Assembly (NCBI GenBank): GCA_024509875.1
Contig: JAMPIV010019839.1
Span: 1 to 64,000 of the forward strand
Source of the DNA: Oreohelix idahoensis
Lineage: Eukaryota; Mollusca; Gastropoda; Stylommatophora; Oreohelicidae
Reading direction: 5' to 3'
Length of the DNA stretch: 64,000 nucleotides
How positions within the stretch are numbered: the stretch's first letter is position 1; every line of letters begins with the position of its first letter. Under the pieces are notes generated by a model. It did not search any database. It saw only the letters and a program-made list of their open reading frames with translations, and had not been told where the DNA came from. This document shows, piece after piece, positions 1 through 11,040 of this stretch. A program made the position numbers and the translations under genes.

Positions 1-470
1 CACTCGGCCCCTTAATAGGTCTGTGGCCAATAAAAAGTCCGCTGGGTGGAAATCCTTGAAATTTGTCGTCCTTAGCTAATAATTGCAGCAGTATACAAAA
101 TCCCAACTTCAGGATTTCACTTGTCCCATTTTTCTAACATCATGTTGAGGTTTCCGTTGACACTTCTACTAAGACACCACGTCGCCAAGTTAAGGCTTAG
201 TGTAGATGTCTGGTCCTCAAGATCGGTTAACGATCGCATCCATCAACAGTTTCGTATGGAGATCCGTTATCCGTCAACACTTGTTGAGGGAATCCCAAAC
301 CGAGTAAAAACCTCACTAAGCATCTGCGACATGCTTGCATCCGCGCATGTAAGCGGTATAGGTCTTGCCCGACATATAGCAATTCGACTAAGTGCGGTTG
401 AACCTGTTCTTCCTTTATCCTTTCTAAGGTCCAAATTTCGATCACTTCCAGGACAAAATGTGCTTTTTTC
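1..470 (-). pseudogene. Ty3/gypsy integrase fragment, left arm
   Basis: In reverse complement this encodes pieces of a retroelement integrase core, including the segment GFPQQVLTDNGSPYE that carries the second catalytic aspartate. Further downstream on the same strand, toward base 1, are weaker pieces of the post-core region. The frame is broken repeatedly. It mirrors 26190-26790 in the right arm. No reverse transcriptase is visible beside it, so it is a fragment. It acted in insertion of retroelement DNA when the parent element was complete. Confidence 0.8.
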
Positions 471-1399
471 TGTACATGTTTACTCTTCTTCCACTACAAC
501 ACTTTATTTCTTATCTTTCCTTCCTTCCTAGTATCCTTCTCATTTTCCCCCCATATTAACGATTCCATTCTATCCATTTTTATCGAAATCCGTGAGGTAA
601 TTATTATTAATCAATTTTCAACGATCAAAGCTAACTTTTACTCGATGTGATACGATGAAAAATATCAATTATTTTTAAACCATTTACAGGTTGAATAATT
701 CCTTTTGGATATAAATCATATTCCTATCTCCTTTGGTAATTATTATTAATTTAAATGTACATCCAACCAGCTGTCTCTTGTATGATTTAGATATCCCTTC
801 CTGCTAGTGCAAACTTTTAAGGTCGCCATATTTTTTCCTAAATTCGCTATTTCCTACCATCTTCAATGCCGACGCTAGACCAGCGCAAACTTTCCGCCAC
901 CATACTAACTTCAACCAAGACCACCGCGTTGTCCCAGCACCTCTTATCTGAGTGATGAGTCTGTGTGCGTGCCGCGCGGCGCGTGCGTTGCCCCCCGCGG
1001 TGTTGGTGTGGGGGGGTGGGTGTGTTCGCCCGTTACACATTTTTTCACAAACAAAGCAAGTGGTACCAAATCTTGCTACACATATCTGAAACGCCCCGCA
1101 ACCCCACAAGTCGGGTCGCACACGCCTTAGAGGGTTCATGTACCCGTGGTTAATAAGGACTGTTCTAGCACAATCAAAGTTATCTTTCATCACCATCGGA
1201 ATAACTTGATGTACCATACATTTTATTTAATAACACTATCACTGTTTTAAAATCTACTGTCAAGATAAAATGGTGAAGGTAGTTCCCAGATCAGATACTT
1301 CCGTAGGGGAGCGAAGAGTTAGAGACTTCACTATACTGGGTCCAGCATCGATAGATTTCCTTCCTCGCTGCCGTTTCCTTCTCTAACTCAAGAGAAGAG
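471..1399. other. Non-coding stretch of left arm, partly absent from right arm
   Basis: No supported gene. Bases 780-905 match 25740-25860 of the right arm in inverted orientation. About 950-1395 has no counterpart there: the right arm joins directly across it near 25727. This left-only segment includes a GC-rich patch near 965-1030 with a run of seven G. The open frames here (for example 804-1217 on minus) cross the arm-specific junction and have no recognisable content. Confidence 0.6.
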
Positions 1400-1510
1400 T
1401 CAGGTATCTATTATGAATGTAACTGAAGCATGACCCACCTGCATTTCGAAAACACGGGACCTTCGGCCGATAGAGGCCACTGTGCCTAACCACTCTACCA
1501 ACGACAACTT
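1400..1510 (-). repeat. Possible tRNA-derived SINE head, left arm
   Basis: On the minus strand a box A-like stretch (tggtagagtggttag) is followed about 35 bases later by a box B-like stretch (ttttcgaaatgc). The pair resembles an internal RNA polymerase III promoter, but box B departs from the consensus. The mirrored copy is at 25600-25735. It might be a degraded tRNA-related sequence rather than a SINE; no target duplication was found. Confidence 0.4.
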
Positions 1511-1536
1511 TTGAGGATCTGTAATATGAACAACAT

Positions 1537-1625
1537 GGCCAGCTGAACCTCCTGGGTAGGCCAGCTGAACCTCCTGGGTAGGCCAGCTGAACCTCCTGGG
1601 TAGGCCAGCTGAACCTCCTGAGTCC
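1537..1625. repeat. 22-bp tandem repeat, four copies
   Basis: Four head-to-tail copies of a 22-base unit beginning ggccagctgaacctcctg, nearly identical to each other. It occurs again, inverted, in the right arm. Confidence 0.9.
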
Positions 1626-1833
1626 GCCAAGAGAAGAAAACTTATGACAAGAAATAAGGGAGAGCAGCTCAAGTCATCATTTGTTTATTCCTTCAATCAT
1701 TCACTCAATACCTTCCAGCCCCCGTGGAGTACAGGTGGTCAAAATGTATACGCCTAATCTTCATGTTCCTTTCTATCCACTCAGTGCTTTTCTACGTCGT
1801 AATGTCTTCTGTATTCCTTTCATGACTATGACT

Positions 1834-2119
1834 GGGAGCCGCGCTGGTGTAATGGCTTCGGCGTTGTACTGGCGACCAGGTGTTCATGGTTCAAACCCGG
1901 GCGTCGGCGTTTGAAGAAATGTTTACGGCCGGAAATTTGACTGAATAGCCTGAACGGCTCCTGTGATAAACCCTCTGTGGATGGGAAGGAGCGAAGCTCC
2001 TGACCGGGTTGGAAGGAAAGTCCTCAGGTTCCCCAGCCTCGCAATGACATGTCATTGGGCCGAAGGGCTGAAAGCCCAAGTGCCGCTGGTTAAAAAAAAA
2101 AAATAAATAAAAAAAAAAA
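1834..2119 (+). mobile_element. tRNA-derived SINE, left arm
   Basis: The head looks like a tRNA: box A (gctggtgtaatgg, 1843-1854) and box B (ggttcaaaccc, 1888-1898) with normal spacing, the internal promoter of RNA polymerase III. A unique body of about 190 bases and an A-rich tail (2092-2119) follow. A 12-bp target duplication, atgactatgact, flanks it at 1822-1833 and 2120-2131. A third copy of that 12-mer at 2153-2164 shows the target was already duplicated. This is a non-autonomous retroposon that would need a LINE enzyme to move. It is not a functional tRNA gene. Confidence 0.92.
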
Positions 2120-2131
2120 ATGACTATGACT

Positions 2132-2377
2132 AATTTCTTCTTTATTTCCTTCATGACTATGACTAATTCTCTTCTCTGTGAGTTTTGGTCTCCGCCTATT
2201 TGTCTTATGGAGTGGATTTCAAAACAAGGTGTTTCTTGTAAATCTGTTCAACGGTTTTCTCAGTGATTGCCTCATCCAACGGTAGAGAGTTCCCCACATA
2301 TCTTGTTCTACTGGTACTTGTTTGATTCTTTCAATCAATTTTACATTGGTAATTTTTTCATACTTTTTTTTCTTCTT
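2132..2377. other. Flank of SINE target, left arm
   Basis: Inverted counterpart of the open stretch at 24661-24893. It holds a decayed form of the same unrecognised frame, and no gene is supported here. Confidence 0.5.
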
Positions 2378-2655
2378 CTTCTGCGTTCGTCCTGAAAAGG
2401 ACGTTTGTTACGTTGTGTCGCCGTATACAGCAAAGCTGCGATATTTGCACCTTTCGGCCCGACACATCCGGTTTCAGATGGCATTTTTGGGACCAGGTTA
2501 GCCTTCCCTCTTCGATCACTACTCTCTCAGCCAGACTACAGTGATACAGCCTGTTTCAAGGACCACCACTTGGAGGTGGAGTAGGGTCTTGGTCAGCTCT
2601 GGTTCGCTGACCCTGACGCAAGCAGTCTAGCTATGGGTCGCTGACTGCATTTATC
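2378..2655 (-). repeat. Retroposon-like repeat with (AGA)n/poly-A end, left arm
   Basis: On the minus strand a non-coding body of about 280 bases ends in an AGA-rich and A-rich tail (seen on the plus strand as ttttttttcttcttcttctg at 2364-2383). The body contains short inverted motifs such as acgtcc...ggacgt. The mirrored copy is at 24340-24660. The tail suggests a retroposon, but no polymerase III boxes were recognised. Confidence 0.55.
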
Positions 2656-3032
2656 ACTGTTGATATGTACGTGGTTTAATAGTTACTAATGGGGTGGATA
2701 GGCCAAGTCATTTGGATTTACTTCACTATGTAACTGTTATAGCTATATAATGGTGATAAGCAAAGTCATTTTGATTAACTTTCACTATGTACTGTTAGTA
2801 TTTACTAATGGTGATGAGTCGAAGTTCCATTTGATTACTTTACTAATGTACTGTTTTATAGTTTTACTAAATGGCGGATACGCCAAGTCATTTGATTACT
2901 CCATTATGTAACTGATTATAACTTTACAAATGGTGATAAGGCAAGTCATTTGATTACTTCACTATTTACTGTTTATAGGTTGAACGTTTAAGCAAATGCT
3001 GTGGAAAAGGCAAGTCATTTTGGATTACTTTC
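2656..3032. repeat. 53-bp satellite, left outer array
   Basis: About seven units carrying the recurring words atggtgataggcaagtcatttgattacttcac (shown in overlapping parts) and tgtactgttatag. The mirrored array at 23903-24320 shows a 53-base period. It relates to the 58-bp satellite further in but mostly lacks a tacgtt/tagttt block. Element X starts directly after it. Confidence 0.88.
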
Positions 3033-3940
3033 ACTATTGTCGCATTAGAGAGATTTATGAATCAATAAATTTTTCCCTATATTCTTATCTTTTTCTACCC
3101 GTCATCCTCTACCTTTATTCATCGCTCTTTTTTAACCTATCCTGTATTTTTCGCATTCGTTCGTTTTGCGAAAAATATTTTTCCTTTTCCCATTCTCCAT
3201 CATCTTTAACCGTTTTTTCCTTCTCAATACTGATCCGCATTCTTCTATTACCACGGCTAGTTTGCCAGCGATCCTTTTAGTTTATTTCCCCTTTTTTTCC
3301 CCCCCGACCTCACCGCTATTTATAATCCCACTTGACAGAGGTCCACGTGGGGTCAACACTACTTCCTAATGGGAAAAAACATGTGGCGGATGTTTACTTT
3401 TGATTATGGCGTTTAATTAATGCTTTTATGCTTAATTTATATATTATAAATAACCGGCATTAATTTTGCGTAAAGCTAGACTAAGGTAAATGGTTATAAT
3501 AAATTTTTTAGAACAAGGAACAAACATTTTATCACAATTAGAACAGAAAGATATAATAGTCTGAAATAGTGTAAAATTTAACGGTCTTTTTTTTTTATAT
3601 ATTTTGAGTTATGGTATCTTGGTTTATAATAGCAATTTCATAAATCTGTCACAATCAACATGCATAACAAATTAACAGAAATCAAAGTAGAAAACCTGCA
3701 GAAAAATGGATATCAAAAGTTTTGATTTTGGATTTCATGCGTCAAACATTAATTTATTTGAAAACATTAAATTTGCAAATCCACAGTTATATACCTTAAA
3801 AATAACACTCCAAATTGTCCCAAAAAACAGAGAGCTACACAATTTTATCACAAGCAAGACATCTCGATGGTCTATGTAAAAATTGAGTATGGTCATAAGT
3901 AAAACTAAATGGTACAAATTAATAGATAAATAGAGTGTAT

Positions 3941-4870
3941 TTAATAAATACATCTATTAAATGATTTCCACACTCTTTTAATTCTGTCAATTCTCAAGCA
4001 ACCAAACTCCAGAACTTGTTGCTCTATCAGCCCCCCAAAATGTTCGCTCAATTTATCACTCATCAACTTCCTTTTTTTTATAGGATGATTCTGTACATAC
4101 ACAGATGGAGAAAGTTGTAACAAATGAGTTGCCATTATAAATTTTTTAATTGTGAAGTTATATTGGTAATAACCGCTGGCGCGTCCTTTCAATTTTCAAA
4201 TCTTCTCTGTTTTCTCTCATCACTGTGCCCACGTAAGACTACCTACTGTTTCCTTCATGGCTATTGCTAAATATCTTTTGATATTCTTACTCCTACTATC
4301 TTTCAAAGCCTGCTTTCCCTCGCAAATTTCCTGACTGATGGGCGTTATACTGAACACGCCTTTGTAGTATCATGTGCCTGCTGCGCAGGTCCTAAATGAA
4401 ATCAGTTGATGGTCCCAGCAATAATGTTTTCTAACAGTGTGGAGCAAGATGAGAATCGCTTTACGTTTTTGATATGCGTTCCTGGTGAATGAATTGTTTT
4501 CTCTTCTATGTTTTAATTAGTTTTGTGTAGTACAATAGGCCTGTCCCCTCTGGTTTTTGCATTTTATAAATGATTTACTTTTGGGCTGTTTCTAGTCTAT
4601 TTTTTTCTAACAATGGATGTGAATAGGGGTTCGTCCTTTTGTGTGTTATTGGTTGTGGAAGGTGGTTTTAGCAAGTAACTGTTTGTAACTAAATGATGTC
4701 GCTTCTTTTGGAAGACAGGCGAGGTGGATGTACTTGTCGTATGTACTAACTGACTTGGTAGGTGTAGATGTGGCAACAAAAACTGGCATGCTAGGGTGAG
4801 TATGTGTTATCCACCTCCAAATGAATAATGGTGTATCGCCTTTAATGTGAGCTGGCATGATACATCAACC
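3941..4870 (-). pseudogene. Unrecognised ORF of element X, left copy (frameshifted, longer 3' end)
   Basis: Minus-strand counterpart of 22820-23591. The frame is broken by many small indels, but the pieces are clear: the MPAHIKGDT region near 4858, a Thr/Ser/Pro-rich middle, and a basic C-terminal part. The segment 3941-4085 continues the protein (KKRKLMSDKLSEHFGG and onward, with IDRIKRVWKSF) where the right-arm copy has a deletion and an early stop. No family was recognised. The role is unknown; position inside X makes a transposition protein possible. Confidence 0.5.
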
Positions 4871-4924
4871 TCCAGTTGAACAATATACTATCACTAATGT
4901 GGGCAGGCACATCAATCTCCTACT

Positions 4925-5055
4925 GTACAGAGCTATCCTGACTACAGCTAACTGACTGACTACAGCTAACTGACTGGGACTACAACTAGCACCTGACTGA
5001 CTACAGCTAAATTTGACTGACTACAAACTAACTGACTGACTACAGCTAAATGACT
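4925..5055. repeat. Simple tandem repeat of ctgactacagctaa type
   Basis: About seven degenerate copies of a roughly 16-base unit (ctgactacagctaact) inside element X. The same array, inverted, is at 22676-22795. It lies upstream of the X reading frame. Confidence 0.8.
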
Positions 5056-6360
5056 TGACTAGACATGGAGGGGTCAGAAAGAACATCACAGGAGATAGAG
5101 CAGCTTTTTGTTTTTAAAACACCAAAAGATGTCTTTGCAACACAATTGCACAGTTGACATTCACTTATATTTTAAATTATGGTTTTAGTCCTTTCCAGAT
5201 GTGCTGACTGTTTTCCGATAGTAACTTGGCTGTTTCAAGACACTTCTCATTATGCCTCCTTTTTGAGTTTTGTATTCGTAAGTAACACTTCTTACAGAAA
5301 AATATAGTCGAATGCTGTGTGGGTTTATCATCTGATTACGTTAAAATTCCCTAACACAAAGAACAGATCATTAACGTAAATTAGAACAGTTCAGTGCTTT
5401 CTGAATTGAACGTGTTGTTTTTGAAGTTAATGCTCTCTTGCCACAGTGGCTCTGCACAGTGCACTGCACAAATCATATGGCCACAATCCAATATGCAAAA
5501 CAGTATGTTCCATTTTCGTTGTTTATGTAGTATAGTTTACTTTGTGTATGTATAAAGAATAGAGGAATATTTGGGACTAATCAAGTCTAACACCAGGATG
5601 TAGAATGCTTTATCTGTGAATGAAAGAAGATATACAAACAGTTACTTAGAATTCTTTGGCAGCCGTCGTGTGCACAGGATTGTCTACCAAAGAACACTAA
5701 TGGAACAGTGCCTTATCTCACACACAAATTAAAAAAAAAATGCATATTATAAATACAAGGAAAAACCGTTAACAAAGACTTGAAAGATAGAACAAAGTAT
5801 GTGGAAGTAATCTATCTATAGATTTACATGTTTTCTGACGCTTATATTACGTAGCTAAATTATCATTATAAATGAATGAAAATGCAAAAACAGATGTGTG
5901 CTTTACAAAAAGTTATTTTTTTACAAACCTTATTTAAGATTTTGTGAGTATCAGGAATTGCGTTTACAGTAATTTAAATGCTATATAAAATCTGGGTGAC
6001 ATTAAATATGCTTGTTCTTGTAATTGCCAAATTCACAAAACTGACTACCAACACATTCTGCCAGAGATATGAAAACTAAATAAAAAAAGTATGTGGAAAT
6101 AATCTTTGGCTTCCGTTCTGAGAAGTCTTTATAATTATAAACTCAAACGAATGGGCCGATTTTTAGATATTAAATTAATAAAAAGATTACTTATTTTATG
6201 AATTTCCTCAAATGATGACGCTGTTTTCAAAAGTCTGTAACTACCCGTCAAAACTAATTTCAAACACAAACAAAAATGCAATCAAAAAAATAGAGTCACA
6301 GAGAACAAAGTATATAGTACAGCAAAAGAATTTTAGCGCTTGTGTTTCTCCAGAACGAGT
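5056..6360. other. AT-rich interior of element X, no gene seen
   Basis: No reading frame with recognisable content. It mirrors 21445-22670 with small indels throughout. Confidence 0.6.
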
Positions 6361-6361
6361 G

Positions 6362-6540
6362 TGTCTCTTCTTCTTCTTCCGTCCTTAGCCAACGACCGTG
6401 CAAAGCAGTCAGTGGCCATTACGCCTAGTGGAGTCTTAAGGGCAACAGCGAATAGAGGATAATTTTCTCTAGCCCTCGTTGTTTCCCATATCACGCTCTA
6501 ATGGCGTCTTTAGGGCAACGACAAATCAATCCGTTTTGTC
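6362..6540 (-). mobile_element. RTE-like LINE 3' tail inside X, left arm
   Basis: On the minus strand the sequence ends with a (GAA)n-type tail (plus strand cttcttcttcttcc at 6368-6381) preceded by the ccactgactgctttg...cggtcgttggctaag stretch that also ends the LINE tail at 9050-9412. It contains two copies of a motif of type gttgccctaaagacgcca / ttaggcgtgatgg. Severely 5'-truncated, with no coding capacity left. Confidence 0.65.
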
Positions 6541-7052
6541 GTTGTTTCCGTAATCAAAGTGACTGGCAAACGGGTGATCAGCCCGTTGGTGAACAGGAAC
6601 GAGTGTAGTAATGATTTATATTTTACTGATTTTACACACACATCAGCTGATTTTCCGCCCCCGCAAAACTTAAATAGTCTTTTACGGTGCATTACACACA
6701 AAAATTTTATAGCCCGGTGGTCAGAATTCCGGTCACCGAAACCATAAAAGAGAGCGCTCTGGTATAGGGAGGCACAAACAGCCCGTGTTACGTAGATGTC
6801 AGTCAGACGAGATGTGTGATTATGTTTCATACTCAGACATAGGAGCAGACTTTTTGGTCTCTTAGCATTTTTCAACCTGACATCGTAACGTTTCGTTACT
6901 TCCTCCGTCGTGAGGTGTGATAACCGACATCTGCACGGCGCAGAATGAGACATTTGTACTGGCTTAACTGTGTAACTCTTTTCCTCTGTCACTCTGGCAC
7001 ACTCATCGGCCAGCTTCGTTAGCGTGAGGTGTCTAAGACCGCGTTTGGCCAT

Positions 7053-8575
7053 GTATGTCTATGTCCCAGCGTCTAAGGTACATGGGTGTGTTATAGGAAA
7101 TGGGGGGGGAGAGATCGGGTTTTTTTGGAAATAGTCGGGATCTTTTGTCTTGGTTTAAGATAATATTAACCAGAGTTTGAAACTAGATTTTCATTCGTAC
7201 TCCTAAATCTGCAGTAGACAGATGCGCCAGGCTTGAAGAATATCTTGTGTACTGAAAAGTCTTTAGTTTTTTTGGTGGGCCAATCTTTTGCCGAGTTCTA
7301 GACTACTACCGCATTATATTGAATGATTCTTAGTCTATTGGTGTATTATCTAATTAGTTAGTTCTGTGCGGAGGTAAATATAATATATATTTAGATATCT
7401 AGTATTTCGTGGAAGTGTTTAAAGTGTTAAATCGCTTATTCCATATTTCACTAATATCTTTTGTGCAGAGAGAATTAAAAATATAGTCTGTGTATTATTT
7501 TCTAGTGACGTGGTTTTTGGACAATGGAAAAGCATAGAATAAATTAATTATTATTGCCGCCAGATTTTGATTCTTCCAGAGAAAACTTAAGTACAGTTCA
7601 GCCCTTGTGCGCCAGTAAGTAAACTATTACAAACAGTAACGTTTCCGAACAAAAATTATGTCAACTTGTTGGTGTGACCAAGAATTTTTTTACCTTTGAT
7701 CGAAGTTACAAACCTGACATTGTTCCTAAGTAGTGAAACCTCGTGATTTCTACTCGTGTTTCTGATCCTGTGAGCCCGATTGAAAACTAATTCTTACCTG
7801 AACTGATAAAGTGACACTTAACTTAAAATCTGACAACAAAATTATCGCCTGAAGAGAACGCTCCCCAGACAAATTGGATGAAACCAAGCTCTGCAGAGCT
7901 GGTATTATCCACTTTCATCAAACGATAAAACAGAAAATTGTCGTCATAACGTGCGCAAGACGGGCGAACGCCAGCACGATTGTAGTAAGGTTGTGTGAGA
8001 CAGGGCCCTGATGAAGAAACCGAGAGAAAGCATGGAACGAGTGACTCTTCTTTTAATGGTATATACACCAAATTTCACCCACTTTTGTAATTTCTTATAT
8101 TATGCAAAAGTTTTGTTTGCAAACAAGAATACTTTTCCTTAGGATAGGATCATACTAATATCTAAGTCTGTTCATACCTTTTAAAAGGGGAAAATTCATT
8201 AGATATTACTGCTAACGTATCCTTGATTCCTTGGGGGGCTATCACTTTCTTTCTAACAGGACTGTGGGCATACATCGAGGTGGAAAGGATCATACTGTGT
8301 GGTCTAATCATTCTTGTAGCAAATTTTGTTGACTTTTTTTTACTATTTGTATGCATGAGGCTTTGATGTAATTTTAGTGTTTGTTGTGATGGATAATTTT
8401 TCTGATTGTTTGTAAATTAAAAATCTTCCCATGAACTTAATTCAGTGTGTCAGGGTCAGCTCGTTCCCAAATATCTGTATAATCATTGTTATAGATTTTT
8501 CCCATGTGTGTGTGTCTACATTCGTGCCAATTGTGTGATGTGGGTGTGTTTGCGATCACGTGAGTGGTAATATAT
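7053..8575. other. Interior of element X shared with the third X copy
   Basis: Non-coding. This part aligns, with substantial divergence, to 39600-41190 (for example the actgtgggcatacatcgagg region at 8261-8280 against 40925-40945). It is the portion kept in the shortened X copy, so it may hold sequences needed in cis. The open frames 6510-7052 and 7823-8071 are not preserved between copies. Confidence 0.6.
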
Positions 8576-8812
8576 ATTACAATATATTATAGTTTATAGA
8601 CTGTCTGACTCCTCTGGATCTGTTTTGTAGAAGGTAGGCGGAGAAAGAGGAGATTCTCGCTTTCCGGGACAGTATCTATAAAATACAACAATCTCACTAG
8701 TGGAAATCTATTTCTACAATCATCTCTCACTGTGACTATCGCACAATGTAATCTATTCAAAAGGGACCAACCCAAGTCCTTAATTCCCCTATCAGAAATC
8801 TACGACAAGTAT

Positions 8813-9049
8813 GTACTGTTTTATAGTTACGTTACTAATGTGTGATAGGGAATTAATTTGATGACTTCATACTTCACTGTACTGTTATAGTTACGTTACT
8901 AATGTTGATAGGCAAGACATTTGATCACTTCACCATGTACTGTTATAGTTACGTTACTAATGGTGATAGGCAAGACATTTAACCACATCATTATCTACTG
9001 TTATAGTTAGTTTACTAATGGTGATAGGCAAGACATTTGACCACGTCAC
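8813..9049. repeat. 58-bp satellite, left arm, first block
   Basis: Units contain actgttatagttacgttact and aatggtgataggcaagacat. This block lies between the X end and the RTE LINE tail. Confidence 0.88.
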
Positions 9050-9412
9050 TATGTACCATTCACCACCGAGATCTGCGTTTGCTCGTAGCGAGCAAGAGAG
9101 ACATGCACGGCCATCATCGCTGGCAGACGCTGGAGCTGGGTTGGTCATGTCCTCAGAAGAGACCCCGATGCCATCACAAGAACAGCTATGCTTTGGACCC
9201 CTGAAGGAAAGCGAAAGAGAGGCCGACCAAAAACACTTGGCGGAGGACTGTGGAGGCTGAGATGCAAAGAATGAACCAGAGTTGGGGCACTGTACGAAGG
9301 ATGGCCACCGACCGTGCAAAGTGGAATCAATTTGTTGTTGCCCTACAAGACGCCACTAGGCGGAATGGCCACTGACTGCTTTGACGGTCGGTGGTTAAGG
9401 ATCGAAGAAGAA
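9050..9412 (+). mobile_element. RTE-like LINE 3' end (reverse transcriptase C-terminus), left arm
   Basis: A 5'-truncated LINE fragment encoding, with frameshifts, the C-terminal region typical of RTE-type LINE proteins: a GHVLRR-like stretch, a [13 protein letters not shown] stretch, [10 protein letters not shown] and TDRAKWNQFVVAL, ending in a stop before a gaagaagaaga tail. The intact-frame mirror is at 18652-19025. It interrupts the 58-bp satellite, so it inserted into an existing array. No catalytic domain remains. Confidence 0.85.
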
Positions 9413-10525
9413 GAGACTATGTACTGTTATAGTTAGTTTAGTAATAGTGATAGGCAAGACATTTGATCAGTTCACTATGTATTGTTATAGTTAGTTTAGT
9501 AATGATGATAGGCAAGACAAGTGATTACTTCACTATGTACTGTTATTGTAACGTTTACTTAATGGTGATAGGCAAAATATTTAACCACATTATTATGTAC
9601 TGTTGATATTTAGTTTACTAATGGGTGATAGCCAAGACATTTGATCAGTTTCATTATGTACTGTTATAGTTTAGTTTTATAAATGGTGATAGACAAGACA
9701 TTTGATCATTTCACTCTGTGCTGTTGTAGTTGCGTTACTAATGGCGATAGGCTAGACATCTGACTTCATCACTATGTACTATTATAGTATTTCAGCATTG
9801 GTGATAGGCAAGCCATTTGATCAGTTCACTATGTACTGTTATCCTTCGTTTAGTACTGGTGATAGGCAAGACATTTGACAACGTCACTATATATTTGTTA
9901 TAGTTAGTTTAGTAATGGTGATAGGCAACGACATTTGATCACTTCCACTATGTTACTGTTATAGTTAGTTTAGTAATGGTGATACGGCAAAGACATTTGA
10001 TCACTTCACTATAAACTGTTATAGTTAGTTTAGTAATGGTGATAGGCAAGACATATGATCACTTCACTATGTACAATTATATTTAGTTTAGTAATGGTGA
10101 CAGGCAAGACATTAGACTACATCACTAAAATGGGTACCATAGTTTTTACTAATGGTGATAGGCAAGACATTTGACACCTTCACTATGTACTGTTTGTAGA
10201 TAGTTTTAGTAATGGTGATAGGAAAGACGTTTTGATCATTTCACTATGTACTGTTATACTTAGTTTAGTAATGGTGATAGGCCCAAGACATTTGAATCAC
10301 TTCACTATGTACTGTTATGTTAGTTTAGTAACGGTGATAGGCAAGACATTTGATCACTTCACTATGTACTGTTTATAGTTAGTTTACTAATGGTGGATAG
10401 ACAAGACAATTGGGATCACCTCATTAATGTACTGTTTATAGTTAGTTTAGTAAGTTGTGATAATCAAGACATCTCATCACTTCACTATGTACTGTTATAC
10501 TCGTAGTTAGTTTACTTATGGTTAG
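9413..10525. repeat. 58-bp satellite, left arm, main block
   Basis: About 19 units with the recurring words cactatgtactgttatagtt, agtttagtaatggtgatagg and caagacatttgatcactt. Period is about 58 bases with frequent single-base indels. Confidence 0.92.
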
Positions 10526-11040
10526 TCGTCACCAGTGGTCATATATTATTATCACGTGGCTGCGTCAATACACCACGCTCTCCTGTCATCATCAGTCATC
10601 ATCATCATCATCATCAATCATCATCAATCATCTCACTTCAGCTCCACAAGGAACATAGGACTTCAACAATCTCATTGCAAGTCTTTCTGCCCCGTGCCCA
10701 TCAGCCTCAATGTCTTCCCATGTCACCCTCATTCTCTTTATTTATGTCTCAAAAAGTTCCGTCTCCGTGTGGTTCTTCGAGCTCTTTCTCTATTCAACAG
10801 GAGGACTGAAACTTGGAGTCATGATCCAAGTGGGCCCTCCCCTCTTTAAGAGTGTAAAGGAGATTAAGGGGCCGAAACACTTGATCGACGGGACTACATA
10901 CTTCTGATGATCCAGATTGCCTCCTCTTGTATTGCCTCTGTAAAGATTTTTTTCCTATCTTACCTTGAGGATCCCAGAACAAGACCCTGCCTTTAAATAC
11001 TAATCAATAGGTTTTCATTCAGTAATGTGTCCCCCTATCC
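10526..11040. other. Spacer between satellites, left arm
   Basis: Non-satellite sequence with an ATC microsatellite at 10588-10635. The mirror is at 17030-17525. Open frames on both strands differ between the arms and encode low-complexity isoleucine runs; no gene is supported. Confidence 0.65.

Larger units (their letters stand above)
3038..8807. mobile_element. Element X, left-arm copy
   Basis: The element begins TGTCG and ends CGACA. Imperfect inverted ends of about 25 bp share the pattern TGTCGyAGA followed by ATTTxTGA. It is flanked by actat (3033-3037) and agtat (8808-8812), a 5-bp duplication with one mismatch, inside satellite DNA. At 5770 bp it is the longest of three copies. It encodes a broken basic protein on the minus strand and carries an RTE LINE tail. 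The termini fit the TGTNR pattern known for Ginger-type transposons, but no integrase-like DDE domain was seen, so the family is open. A third, diverged copy with an exact duplication supports mobility. Confidence 0.78.

Noticed and set aside
1834..1910. Functional tRNA gene
   Set aside because: The A and B boxes head a SINE with a unique body, poly-A tail and target duplication; a tRNA-like fold with proper acceptor stem is not kept.
6510..7052. 180-residue minus-strand ORF
   Set aside because: The mirrored sequence in the right arm has frame changes throughout and the ORF crosses an LINE tail; no recognisable domain.
8813..10525. ProtoRAG or Transib ends (CACTATG words)
   Set aside because: The word cactatg recurs in every satellite unit; no RAG-like protein or paired terminal structure is present.
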